A stretch of DNA of 46,094 nucleotides from Clostridia bacterium (GTDB lineage: Bacteria > Bacillota > Clostridia > Christensenellales > CAG-138): NCBI GenBank assembly GCA_016292635.1, contig JAEDIC010000017.1, positions 1 through 46,094 on the forward strand, in the 5' to 3' direction. Under the pieces are notes generated by a model. The model saw only the letters and a list, made by a program, of their open reading frames with translations. It was not told where the DNA came from and did not search any database. Positions 17,422-25,663 of the stretch are shown in pieces. Within the stretch, counting starts at the first letter, position 1, and every line of letters begins with the position of its first letter. The position numbers were made by a program, and so were the translations under genes.

Positions 17422-19347
17422 TTATTTTACCTTAACGTGTTTTGTCTTATAGCCAAGAGGCCGGAAGGCCTTGCCGCCCGCATCGTAAAACTTTCCGAAA
17501 AATTCAACATACTGAAGACGGGCAGTATGTACGAAGCAGCCCAGAGTGCTTATGGCCATCATAAACAGATGCAGCGCCACGGAAAGCGCCGTAACTATAA
17601 GGAAGCCCACTACCATCAGTATGGGATTGCCCTTAAAGGATGCGAAAAGCATATCCCAGCAGAGGGTATTCAGCACCAGTCCTATAACGCCGGTGGAAAG
17701 ACCCAGGGCGAATATACGGGCATAGGACAGCACGTCGCTGAGCCAACTGGTTATGTCATACAGCTTGCCTGCGCCGCTTACAATCCTTCCCGCAACGCCC
17801 TTCTTTGCCCTGCCGGCAAACAGCAGCACAACCGCCGCTCCGCCTATGGCCATCACCTTGCCTATGGTGCTGAATATGGCGGGCAGACCCAGCATGGGCG
17901 CCGCAAGGAACAGCACGCCGGTAATTATAACTACCCAGCTCAGGTGGTCAACTATTGCTCCCACCCAGTCGCCGTTGCGAATGCAGTGCTTTGCCGCTAT
18001 GAACATGGCGAAGAACATATGTACGAGGCCGAGGCCTGCGCACAGTACCAGCATGGACATGGGCTCGCTGGATGAATCGATTATGGGGAATACGTTTTCA
18101 ATGGCTGTGCCCTGGAATATTACGGGCCACGCAACGCCTGCGCAGGTACCAAACAGCAATCCCATGAATATGGTGGATATGCCTCCCTGCAAAAGCACTC
18201 CCGCTATACCCTTCATCATGCCGGTGGGCTGGGCCTTCTTAAGAAACAGCCATGCGCCCAGGGCAAGAACGATGCCGTATACGCTGTCCGACAGCATCAT
18301 GCCGAAGAATATAAAATAGAAAGGCGCCATGAGGGGAGTACCGTCTACCGATCCGTAATTGGGCATGGAGTAGAGGTTGGTAACCGCCTCATAGGGCTGA
18401 ACCAGCTTGGAGTTCTTAAGGGCGGTGGGCACCTGATCCCCTTCCTCGGGGTCGGTAAAGTCCACATAACAGGCGTCGGTTATCTTTTCAAGCTCTGCAA
18501 GTATCTCCTCGGTCTGGTCCGCCCTGGCCCATCCGGAGAGGAGGAAAGTGGCGTCTGTGGCGCCAAGGTCCAGCTTGCTCTGCTCCCTGTCCCTCTCTAT
18601 GACAGCGCCGTCCAGCGCCCTGCACAGGTCATCCCTGTTGGCGCCCAGCGCAGCCAGCTTCTCTGTCAGTTCCTTCCGCTTTGCTTCAAGCTCCGCTATT
18701 TCCCCTTCCAGCCGAGCGATATTCGCCGCAGCCGTGCCTGTAAGGCCGGGGAACGCGACATCCTGGAAGCCTGCCGCCCGTATAACGGGGCAAATCTCCG
18801 CCCAGTCGCTCTCATGGCAGGCGATAAGCAGTGCCTTTTCCTTGTCCCCGCCATATACCTGCACAACGGAGTCTATACTATCCAGCTGTGCCAGAGCCTC
18901 CGCGGGTATCACGCCCGCCGTTATCCTTACGTTTGAGGTGGAGCGTATGGTTTCAAGACCGTCCGGCATTTCTGCCCAGGGCCTGAGGGAATCCGCAAGG
19001 ACGCGCCTCTTTTCCGCCTCGCCCTTGGATACGGCTATCTCCCTGTCCAGCGCCTCAACTTTGCCGCAAAGCTCAAGGGCGGAATCTATTCCGCCGGTCA
19101 GCTCCGCCGCCTCAACTTCGGGCTTGGGAGTAAGCATACCCGCCTTTTTTGCGTAAGGCTTAAGCAGCGTCTGTGCGTTATCAAGGCGCTGCACTCTGGC
19201 CTCCAGCCGGGAAACCTCCCCCTCTGAGGCGGCGGTCTCCTCCGCTGAGATCAACTGTACCGCGGAAATAGACTGAAGCGCAGAAAGGATCTGCTCCTGA
19301 TCCGCCTTAAGGCCGACCAGTGTTAGTCTTTTCATAGGTACTATCAT
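17422..19347 (-). CDS. atpI: V-type ATP synthase subunit I (membrane stator, a-subunit)
   Basis: The 641-aa stator subunit that carries the ion half-channels. The N-terminal ~310 residues are soluble with coiled coils (LEARVQRLDNAQTLL; ARLEGEIAELEAKRKEL); the C-terminal half has about seven to eight membrane spans. The conserved segment DVLSYARIFALGLSTGVIG contains the Arg that faces the rotor carboxylate. The first ATG overlaps the atpG stop by 4 nt (ATGA), which supports coupled translation; a second Met is four codons later. Confidence 0.96.
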   Translation of the reverse strand: MIVPMKRLTLVGLKADQEQILSALQSISAVQLISAEETAASEGEVSRLEARVQRLDNAQTLLKPYAKKAGMLTPKPEVEAAELTGGIDSALELCGKVEALDREIAVSKGEAEKRRVLADSLRPWAEMPDGLETIRSTSNVRITAGVIPAEALAQLDSIDSVVQVYGGDKEKALLIACHESDWAEICPVIRAAGFQDVAFPGLTGTAAANIARLEGEIAELEAKRKELTEKLAALGANRDDLCRALDGAVIERDREQSKLDLGATDATFLLSGWARADQTEEILAELEKITDACYVDFTDPEEGDQVPTALKNSKLVQPYEAVTNLYSMPNYGSVDGTPLMAPFYFIFFGMMLSDSVYGIVLALGAWLFLKKAQPTGMMKGIAGVLLQGGISTIFMGLLFGTCAGVAWPVIFQGTAIENVFPIIDSSSEPMSMLVLCAGLGLVHMFFAMFIAAKHCIRNGDWVGAIVDHLSWVVIITGVLFLAAPMLGLPAIFSTIGKVMAIGGAAVVLLFAGRAKKGVAGRIVSGAGKLYDITSWLSDVLSYARIFALGLSTGVIGLVLNTLCWDMLFASFKGNPILMVVGFLIVTALSVALHLFMMAISTLGCFVHTARLQYVEFFGKFYDAGGKAFRPLGYKTKHVKVK

Positions 19348-19655
19348 GCTTTCACTACCCTTTCAACGATATGCTCTACTGCCGTTCCAAGCTTTTCCCG
19401 GGCCGCCGCGCAGAAGCTGTCCGCCTCCGCCCTGGCCTTCTCGGCGATATCCGCCGCAAGCTTTGCACCCTGCTCCTCGGCTTCCGCCGCCGCCAGGTCC
19501 GCTGCTTCGCGGCCCTGGTTTGCGGCCTGCTCAAGGAGCTTTTTCCTATCGGCTTCCGCTGCGGCCACCACCTGACGGGCTGCCGCTGCCGCCTCCTTCT
19601 TCAGGGATGCCGCCTGAGCTTCCGCCATGTTGACCTGTTCGATAATAGATGGCAA
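19344..19655 (-). CDS. atpG: V-type ATP synthase subunit G/H (peripheral stalk)
   Basis: A 103-aa, almost wholly coiled-coil protein rich in Ala, Glu and Lys, first in the operon. It pairs with subunit E in the peripheral stalk. The start is a TTG at 19653-19655, nine bases after a strong AGGAGG; the next in-frame ATG (about 19628) is too far from it. Function rests on position, length and composition, as this subunit has few fixed residues. Confidence 0.88.
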   Translation of the reverse strand: MPSIIEQVNMAEAQAASLKKEAAAAARQVVAAAEADRKKLLEQAANQGREAADLAAAEAEEQGAKLAADIAEKARAEADSFCAAAREKLGTAVEHIVERVVKA

Positions 19656-19942
19656 ATCCCCTTACCTCCTTTTTTAATATTGTTTATTTTTATTTGTTAA
19701 AAACGATGCTATAATCTCTGCTTTTGTTTTTTAAATCACGATATAACGCTGTAGCTTCATACCGCGAAAGGCTGCTTTTCATGGTTTAGTTTTTTTATCT
19801 ATGTCTTTGAATATACCGAATTGTAAAATATGGGATATTGCGAATTATAATAATTTTACCTTACAGAATGTTATAAGGCAACAAAATATTTTTACTCTGT
19901 TATATTAATATCAAATATTCGCCAATGCAAACATATGCCTTT

Positions 19943-19976
19943 ATAATGAATGATATACTAATATATCATTCATTAT
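19943..19976. promoter_or_regulatory. Perfect 15-bp inverted repeat, candidate operator
   Basis: ATAATGAATGATATA (19943-19957) is the exact reverse complement of 19962-19976, with a CTAA spacer. No T-tract follows, so it does not look like a terminator. It lies about 290 nt upstream of the V-ATPase operon and 87 nt beyond the upp stop. A dimeric regulator site is plausible. Confidence 0.5.
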
Positions 19977-20022
19977 GTGCATTTTAAACATTCCCATATC
20001 CGCAGCCCAAATATGCGCGAAA

Positions 20023-20048
20023 GGCTCGCTCCATACAGGGAGCAAGCC
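20023..20048 (-). terminator. Probable terminator of upp
   Basis: GGCT-C-GCTCC pairs with GGAGC-A-AGCC (20023-20048, one mismatch, ATACAG loop). It is 15 nt after the upp stop; the minus-strand trailer is a short TTTCG. Confidence 0.55.
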
Positions 20049-20062
20049 CTTGTTATGCTTTA

Positions 20063-20698
20063 TTATTTGGTTCCGAACAGCCTGTCGCCCGCGTCGCCAA
20101 GACCCGGCACAATGTAGCCGTGGTCATTCAGACACTCGTCCACATGGGCAACAAAGATATCCACATCGGGATGAGCCTTTTGCACTGCCTCTATTCCCTC
20201 GGGAGCAGCTATAAGGTTCACCAGCTTTATGTTCTTGCAGCCTGCCCGCTTAAGCACATCTATGCCCGCTATTGCGGAGCCGCCTGTGGCCAGCATGGGG
20301 TCTACGATTATCATATCCCGCTCGCTCACATCGGGAGGCAGCTTGCAGTAATAATCCACAGGGGACAGGGTCTCCGGGTCACGGTAAAGTCCGATGTGGC
20401 CCACTTTGGCGGCGGGTATCAGGGACATCATGCCGTCCACCATGCCCAATCCGGCGCGGAGGATGGGAACTATGCCCAGCTTTTTGCCGGAGAGAACCTT
20501 GGTTTTTGCCGTGGCTACGGGGGTTTCCACGGTGGCGTCCTCAAGGGTAAGGTCCCTGGTGGCTTCGTATGCCAGCAAGGTGGCCAGTTCCTGCACCAAT
20601 GCCCTGAATTGGCTGGTGCCGGTGTTCTTGTCCCTCAAAAGGGTCAGCTTGTGCTGCACAAGAGGATGGTCGATCACAACCAGTTTGCCCATTGACAT
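20063..20698 (-). CDS. upp: Uracil phosphoribosyltransferase
   Basis: A 211-aa cytoplasmic pyrimidine-salvage enzyme: uracil + PRPP gives UMP + PPi. The PRPP-binding loop is IIVDPMLATGGSA, and the uracil-binding C-terminus is GYIVPGLGDAGDRLFGTK. Length and motifs match the family throughout. The start is the ATG at 20696-20698, with GAAAGGAG about 12 nt upstream; the second Met at codon 3 is less likely. Last gene of the cluster, 55 nt after rpiB. Confidence 0.98.
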   Translation of the reverse strand: MSMGKLVVIDHPLVQHKLTLLRDKNTGTSQFRALVQELATLLAYEATRDLTLEDATVETPVATAKTKVLSGKKLGIVPILRAGLGMVDGMMSLIPAAKVGHIGLYRDPETLSPVDYYCKLPPDVSERDMIIVDPMLATGGSAIAGIDVLKRAGCKNIKLVNLIAAPEGIEAVQKAHPDVDIFVAHVDECLNDHGYIVPGLGDAGDRLFGTK

Positions 20699-20753
20699 TT
20701 TTTAATATTATCTCCTTTCGGCTGATCGTATGGGATTATTGCTAAAAAACGCA

Positions 20754-21200
20754 TTATTGCCGTGCTTCGTCGTATGCGGTTATCTTTGCAACCCGCTCAG
20801 CGTGGCGGCCGCCCTCCGCCTCGGTGGTGAGGAAGGCTTCCACTATGCCCTTCGCAAGCTCTATGCCCACTATGCGCTCGCCTATGGCAAGCATATTGGC
20901 GTTGTTATGCTCCCTGCAAAGGCGGGCCATAACGGGGTCGGTGCAGAGTGCGCAGCGCACTCCCTTTACTTTGTTTGCGGCTATGGATATGCCGATGCCC
21001 GTGCCGCAAACCACTATACCTCTGTCAGCCTCTCCTTTTACCACAGCCTCGCCGCAGGCAATACCGTGATCCGGGTAGTCCGCTCTATCCGCGCTGTAGC
21101 AGCCAAGGTCGATTACCTCGTGTCCAAAGGATTCAACGTATTTCTTCAGTTGTTCCTTAAGGTTAAAGCCGCCGTGATCGGACGCAATTGCAATTTTCAT
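20754..21200 (-). CDS. rpiB: Ribose-5-phosphate isomerase B
   Basis: A 148-aa enzyme of the non-oxidative pentose phosphate pathway (ribose 5-phosphate to ribulose 5-phosphate), of the LacAB/RpiB family. It has ASDHGGFNLKE at the N-terminus, the catalytic-loop CGTGIGISIAANK and the HNNANMLAIG segment. It supplies ribose for PRPP and sits between tsaC and upp, as ywlF does in Bacillus. AGAGGA precedes the start. Confidence 0.96.
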   Translation of the reverse strand: MKIAIASDHGGFNLKEQLKKYVESFGHEVIDLGCYSADRADYPDHGIACGEAVVKGEADRGIVVCGTGIGISIAANKVKGVRCALCTDPVMARLCREHNNANMLAIGERIVGIELAKGIVEAFLTTEAEGGRHAERVAKITAYDEARQ

Positions 21201-21298
21201 TTCATTTTATCCTCTCTGCGTATATCATTCGTGGGTATCAGTTGGGTTTGACATAAGCTTTGTTTATATCGTTTGTGCTTTGCAATGTGTTTAATGTA

Positions 21299-22330
21299 TC
21301 AAACCGTCTTAAAGCCTGCGGAGCGCAGCAGCCGGTTCATATAGGCAAGACCCATATCCTTCTCCGGCAGCGCCTCGCAGAATATCACATCCGTGTTCTT
21401 CTGCTCCCGAAGTTTTGCGAAAAGATTGGCGCACATGGTGGCGGGGTCCGTCCTCTCGCCTATTATAACACACCTTTTCCCCCGGTAAAAGTGCCGAGTA
21501 TGTTCCGTTGCAAATACCACGCAGCGGTCTCCTTGGGCCTCCCGCCTGTCATAAAGCTCGGATATCTTGCCGGCGGCCTCCTTTGGGCTGCCCGTGGCGA
21601 CTATTACCTCCGCATCCGGGGCGTAATGGCGGTATTTCATGCCGGGGGATGCCGCCGTCTCCCCCTCCTTAAGGGGAGAAAGTATGGAGGAGGCAAGCTC
21701 AACGGGACCTATCACCGCCTCCAGCATTTCTTTTGTTATCCCGCCGGGGCGAAGTATGGTGGGCGTCCCCACCAATGACAGCACCGTGGACTCCACCCCA
21801 ACTTCGCAGGGGCCGCCGTCTATCAGAATATCTATTCGCCCATCCATATCCTCCATAACGTGCTCTGCCAGAGTTGGGGAGGGCTTGCCGGAAAGGTTTG
21901 CGCTGGGTGCGGCTATGGGCACCCCCGCCGCCCGTATAAGGGCCAGCGCGGTCTTGTGCTCCGGCATACGGACAGCCACGGTATCCAGCCCCGCCGTAAC
22001 TTCGTCCGGCACTATGGAGCTTTTTTTATATACCAGCGTAAGGGGCCCGGGCCAGAAAGCGTCCATAAGCACCCTCGCCGTATCCGGTACGCTGTGCCAC
22101 AGCTCCTTCACGTCGCTCTTTTTTGCAATGTGAAGTATCAGCGGGTTGTCGTTTGGTCTGCCCTTTGCCTGGAATATTCTGCTCACCGCCTCCCCGTCAA
22201 GGCCGTTTGCCCCAAGTCCGTACACCGTTTCCGTGGGAAAGGCCACAAGGCCTCCCGAGCGTATAACGCTGCCGCCTATGCGGGTGCCCGCCTCCTTCTG
22301 GGAAATGGCGCTGAAATACCGGGTGGTCAT
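21299..22330 (-). CDS. tsaC: L-threonylcarbamoyladenylate synthase (Sua5/YwlC type)
   Basis: A 343-aa enzyme that makes threonylcarbamoyl-AMP for the t6A modification at position 37 of ANN-decoding tRNAs. Residues about 15-205 are the YrdC domain (GLVAFPTETVYGLGANG; KGRPNDNPLILH); about 225-343 form the Sua5 C-terminal domain (SPGMKYRHYAP at its start). The two-domain length marks it as Sua5 rather than short TsaC. It begins one base after the prfA stop, so it is co-transcribed. Confidence 0.96.
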   Translation of the reverse strand: MTTRYFSAISQKEAGTRIGGSVIRSGGLVAFPTETVYGLGANGLDGEAVSRIFQAKGRPNDNPLILHIAKKSDVKELWHSVPDTARVLMDAFWPGPLTLVYKKSSIVPDEVTAGLDTVAVRMPEHKTALALIRAAGVPIAAPSANLSGKPSPTLAEHVMEDMDGRIDILIDGGPCEVGVESTVLSLVGTPTILRPGGITKEMLEAVIGPVELASSILSPLKEGETAASPGMKYRHYAPDAEVIVATGSPKEAAGKISELYDRREAQGDRCVVFATEHTRHFYRGKRCVIIGERTDPATMCANLFAKLREQKNTDVIFCEALPEKDMGLAYMNRLLRSAGFKTV

Positions 22331-22331
22331 G

Positions 22332-23402
22332 CTATTCCGCCTCTCCGGAAAGCTGGGCGGTGCGCTCGGCCAGAATGAGGCCGTCTATCATCTCGTCCAT
22401 ATCTCCGTCCAGGAAGCTCTCAAGGCGGTAAAGGGTCATGTTTATACGGTGATCCGTTACCCTGCCCTGGGGGAAATTGTATGTGCGTATGCGCTCGCTG
22501 CGGTCGCCGCTGCCAACCATGCTCTTGCGGGCGGAGGCCTCGGCGCTTTCCTTCTGGCTCTGATACAGCTCAAGGAGGCGGCTTTTAAGCACACGCATGG
22601 CCTTGTCCTTATTCTTGTGCTGGCTGCGCTCATCCTGACACTGCACCACCAGGCCTGTGGGCAGGTGGGTTATGCGTATGGCGGATTCGGTCTTATTAAC
22701 GTGCTGTCCGCCTGCTCCGCCGGAGCGGTATGTGTCTATCTGCAGGTCCTTTGCGTCTATCTCAACTTCAACGTCCTCCGCCTCGGGCAGCACCGCAACG
22801 GTGGCTGCGGAAGTATGTATGCGGCCCTGGGACTCGGTTTCCGGCACACGCTGAACCCTGTGCACGCCGCTTTCGAATTTCATGCGGGAATAAGCGCCCT
22901 TGCCTATAAGGGACAGGGTAACTTCCTTTACGCCGCCTATCTCGGTCATGTTGTCGTTGAGGAATTCCGTCTTGTAGCCGTGGCGCTCCGCATAGCGCTG
23001 ATACATCCTGAGCAGGTCGGCGCCAAAGAGGGCCGCCTCGTCGCCGCCGGTGCCCGCGCGAATTTCTATAATAACGTTCTTGTCGTCATTGGGGTCCTTG
23101 GGCAGCAGCATTATCTTCAGCTCCTCAATAAGCTGCTCCTGCTGCTCCTCAAGCTCATTCAGCTCCTGATGGACCATCTCCTTCATCTCGGGGTCGAGAT
23201 GCTCCTCCAGCATGGCCTTGCAGTCCTCCGCGCCGGATACGGCTGCAGTATACCTGTCGAAGGCCGCGACTATCTCCTCAAGCTGACTGTGCTCCTTTAC
23301 CATCTCACGCCACGCGGCCTGATCCGCCATGGCGTCCGGCTCGGACAGACGCTGGGTAAGTTCTTCATAGCGGGTCTTTAGTGTTTTAAGCTTGTTTATC
23401 AT
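22332..23402 (-). CDS. prfA: Peptide chain release factor 1
   Basis: A 356-aa class I release factor that recognises UAA and UAG. Domain 3 carries GGAGGQHVNKTESAIR with the universal GGQ tripeptide; the stop-recognition loop reads PxT-type sequence near ETES. It is the substrate of PrmC, encoded just upstream. Because RF1 does not read UGA, it does not compete at the selenocysteine codon proposed at 44485; RF2 would. Its start overlaps the end of the CapA-like gene by 17 nt. Confidence 0.98.
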   Translation of the reverse strand: MINKLKTLKTRYEELTQRLSEPDAMADQAAWREMVKEHSQLEEIVAAFDRYTAAVSGAEDCKAMLEEHLDPEMKEMVHQELNELEEQQEQLIEELKIMLLPKDPNDDKNVIIEIRAGTGGDEAALFGADLLRMYQRYAERHGYKTEFLNDNMTEIGGVKEVTLSLIGKGAYSRMKFESGVHRVQRVPETESQGRIHTSAATVAVLPEAEDVEVEIDAKDLQIDTYRSGGAGGQHVNKTESAIRITHLPTGLVVQCQDERSQHKNKDKAMRVLKSRLLELYQSQKESAEASARKSMVGSGDRSERIRTYNFPQGRVTDHRINMTLYRLESFLDGDMDEMIDGLILAERTAQLSGEAE

Positions 23403-24645
23403 ATTCCTCGTTCCAATCTATAAGTTTGGCGGCGTCCCTGCCGCAGATATCCGTAGTGTGTTGATAGGCCTTTTCTGCTTTTCTCCCGTCCCCCTCCCCA
23501 AGGGGTTCAAGGCCGGTTCGCTTTTCAGCATCCTCCCAGCAGGGCACTGCCTGATGAATCTTTCGCCCGTCCGTCAGCTTCTGGCGTATACAGGCGGTGG
23601 GCAGATACGAGGCCTCCATGGTTATGCCGTCCGTGGATTTTTCCACATCCAGCCTGAGAAAAAGGCCGTATTCGGTATTCTCCACGGACATATTTGATAT
23701 GAAGTTGCTCATGGAGTACGCCACGAACACCTTCCGTCCGTCCTCTGTTTGTATCCAGTCAAAGGGCTGTGGACAATGGGGGTGGGAGCCTATCACCGCG
23801 TCCGCCCCGGCGTTTGCAAGCCAGAGAGCGGTTTTCTCCTGCTTGGAGTTCTGCCTGCTTGCGTATTGCTGCCCCCAGTGTGGGAAAGCTATCACCACAT
23901 CCGCACCCGCCTCCCGGCAGCGGGCTATCTCACGCTCAAGGCGCTCCGGCTCATCATACAGCCTTGCCGCCGCCCATGTGCAGTCTCCAAGCTCGCCGTC
24001 ATGCCTGTTCAGGCTGAAGGTTGCCGCCACAAAGCCGAAGGTGATGCCGTTGGCTTCCAGCAGGCAGGGCGCTTCCCTGTCTTCCTCCGCCTTGAAGGTG
24101 CCGGTCTGGGTAATGCCTGCCGCCTTTATAACATCCACCGTGCGGAAAAGGCCCTCAAGTCCCTTGTCCGCGGCGTGGTTGTTTGATGTAGTCAGCAGGT
24201 CAAATCCCACTTCTTTAAGGTTGTCCGCCAGCTCGTCCGGGGCGTTGAATTCCTGATAGGGCTGCTTCGGGTTTGGGTCGTCCACCGTTGGCGCAGGGGC
24301 CTCCGGTCTGGGCTGGGTATAGCCCGCCTCCTCGCCAGCAAACGTGCCCTCAAAGTTGCCCGCCATTATGTCCACCGACTCAAACAGCGGCTGCATTGCC
24401 CTGAAGCTGTCCGTAAAATCATAGCCGCCGTCATCCTGCTTTGCGTTGGATATCTGGCTGGTCATCATCAGTATGTCGCCGATAACGCCAATGCTGGCCC
24501 GGTATATCCCGGGCGTTGGCTCAGGGATGGGCACAGGCGTTGCTGTGGGCGGGGGAGCATATTCCTCCTCCGCCGCGGGCACGGCCTCCACAGGCCCGCA
24601 TCCCGCCATAATCAGGGCAAGCAGTATGGGCAGAAGTCTTTTCAT
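23386..24645 (-). CDS. CapA-family lipoprotein (PGA_cap metallophosphatase fold)
   Basis: A 419-aa protein. The first 16 residues end in a lipobox (LIMAGC), so it is probably lipid-anchored outside the membrane; a Pro/Thr-rich linker follows (TPVPIPEPTPG). The rest matches the CapA/PGA_cap family: IGVIGDILMM, ANNHAADKG-like TTSNNHAADKG, FPHWGQQY and GSHPHCPQPFDW. In capsule loci CapA acts in poly-gamma-glutamate assembly, but no other capsule gene is here, so the role is open. The ATG at 24643-24645 follows AGAAAGGA; upstream in-frame sequence is repeat DNA. It lies between prmC and prfA. Confidence 0.88.
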   Translation of the reverse strand: MKRLLPILLALIMAGCGPVEAVPAAEEEYAPPPTATPVPIPEPTPGIYRASIGVIGDILMMTSQISNAKQDDGGYDFTDSFRAMQPLFESVDIMAGNFEGTFAGEEAGYTQPRPEAPAPTVDDPNPKQPYQEFNAPDELADNLKEVGFDLLTTSNNHAADKGLEGLFRTVDVIKAAGITQTGTFKAEEDREAPCLLEANGITFGFVAATFSLNRHDGELGDCTWAAARLYDEPERLEREIARCREAGADVVIAFPHWGQQYASRQNSKQEKTALWLANAGADAVIGSHPHCPQPFDWIQTEDGRKVFVAYSMSNFISNMSVENTEYGLFLRLDVEKSTDGITMEASYLPTACIRQKLTDGRKIHQAVPCWEDAEKRTGLEPLGEGDGRKAEKAYQHTTDICGRDAAKLIDWNEEYDKQA

Positions 24646-24665
24646 TGTTGAGTCCTTTCTGTGGG

Positions 24666-24778
24666 TTCTTCTTCTTTTTCTCTTTCTTTTCAGGAGAAAA
24701 GAAGGCAAAAAGAGAAAGAACATCAAAGGATAAAACTAATATAAATTCAACGCTTTAGTGCGTCTTCCAAATTTGGCG
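24666..24778 (+). repeat. Intergenic hairpin repeat, copy C
   Basis: Pyrimidine run (24666-24691) and purine run (24694-24720) form a long imperfect hairpin. The tail CGCTTTAGTGCGTCTTCCAA follows at 24751-24770. It occupies much of the gap between prmC and the CapA-like gene, upstream of the latter's ribosome-binding site. Confidence 0.65.
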
Positions 24779-24871
24779 TAAAGTATGGTTTTTTTACACC
24801 ATCGCCCCCGTCTTCGCCCCGGGCAAAGACAACAATAATGGCGTCGTGCGGGTTTAGATAAAGGCAGCCCG

Positions 24872-25663
24872 TTATACCACAATTACCCGTTCAATGCCGC
24901 AAAGGTCCCGCACCGCCCGTCCGCCGCCGAATATCTTTATAACATCCCCGGCCTGTCCTGCGCCAACCTCCATCAGCAGTCTGCCGTCGATGTTGAGATG
25001 CTTACTGTAATCTTTCGCAATGCGCCGGTAAAAGTCCAGCCCGTCCTCTCCGCCGTCCAGCGCAAGGACCGGTTCACGGAGAACCTCTTTCTGCAGGCCA
25101 GCTATAGCTCCGCTGGGTATATATGGGGGATTGCAGCAGATGAGAGAGTATTTTCCCTGGATATTTTCAAACAGATCGCTTTGAAAAAACCTGCCCTCAA
25201 TGCCGTTTCGCTCAGCGTTTTCCCCTGCAAGGGCAATGCAGTCCGGGCTGATATCCGCAAAACTCGCCTTCATGCCCCCCAGCTTTGCCAAGGATATGCC
25301 TATGCATCCCGTGCCGCAGCACATATCAAGCACGGTTTTCCCGCCTATTTGGAGGGCTTCCTCGCAAAGGGTCTCGGTGTCCTGTCGGGGTATAAGGGCG
25401 CAGGGCCGTGTGCGGAATGTAAGCCCCATAAATTCCCATTCCCCAAGTATATATTGAAGGGGAATACCCTTCAGCCGTTCATCCGAATAATCCTTTAATA
25501 TTGCGGCATATTTCTCGGGAAATACCTCCCCCCTGAGCCGGGAAAAATCACGGTATTCCCTGCCCGATGCATGGCATACCATGGCCCGTGCCTCGGTATC
25601 CGCCTCATGGGAAACTGACGCTATAAGCTTTGCGGTATATGCCGCCGCCTCAGAAAATGTCAT
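24872..25663 (-). CDS. prmC: Release factor glutamine methyltransferase
   Basis: A 263-aa SAM-dependent enzyme that N5-methylates the Gln of the GGQ motif in RF1 and RF2. It has the N-terminal helical domain, the SAM site VLDMCCGTGCIGISLAKLGG and the catalytic NPPY motif in CCNPPYIPSG. Its ATG overlaps the DUF1385 stop by one base (TGATG), so the two are co-translated. It is a little shorter than Bacillus PrmC. Its substrate gene prfA is two genes downstream. Confidence 0.96.
   Translation of the reverse strand: MTFSEAAAYTAKLIASVSHEADTEARAMVCHASGREYRDFSRLRGEVFPEKYAAILKDYSDERLKGIPLQYILGEWEFMGLTFRTRPCALIPRQDTETLCEEALQIGGKTVLDMCCGTGCIGISLAKLGGMKASFADISPDCIALAGENAERNGIEGRFFQSDLFENIQGKYSLICCNPPYIPSGAIAGLQKEVLREPVLALDGGEDGLDFYRRIAKDYSKHLNIDGRLLMEVGAGQAGDVIKIFGGGRAVRDLCGIERVIVV

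Larger units (their letters stand above)
19656..20062. other. AT-rich intergenic region upstream of the V-type ATPase operon
   Basis: 407 bases without a gene, much richer in A+T than its surroundings. It must hold the operon promoter, but no convincing -35/-10 pair stands out on the minus strand; a TATAAT at about 19844-19849 has a poor -35. It contains a perfect 15-bp inverted repeat (19943-19976) and the upp terminator (20023-20048). Confidence 0.7.

Noticed and set aside
19740..19942. Riboswitch in the long gap upstream of the V-type ATPase operon
   Set aside because: No conserved core motif or multi-stem fold could be recognised; the sequence is simply AT-rich.
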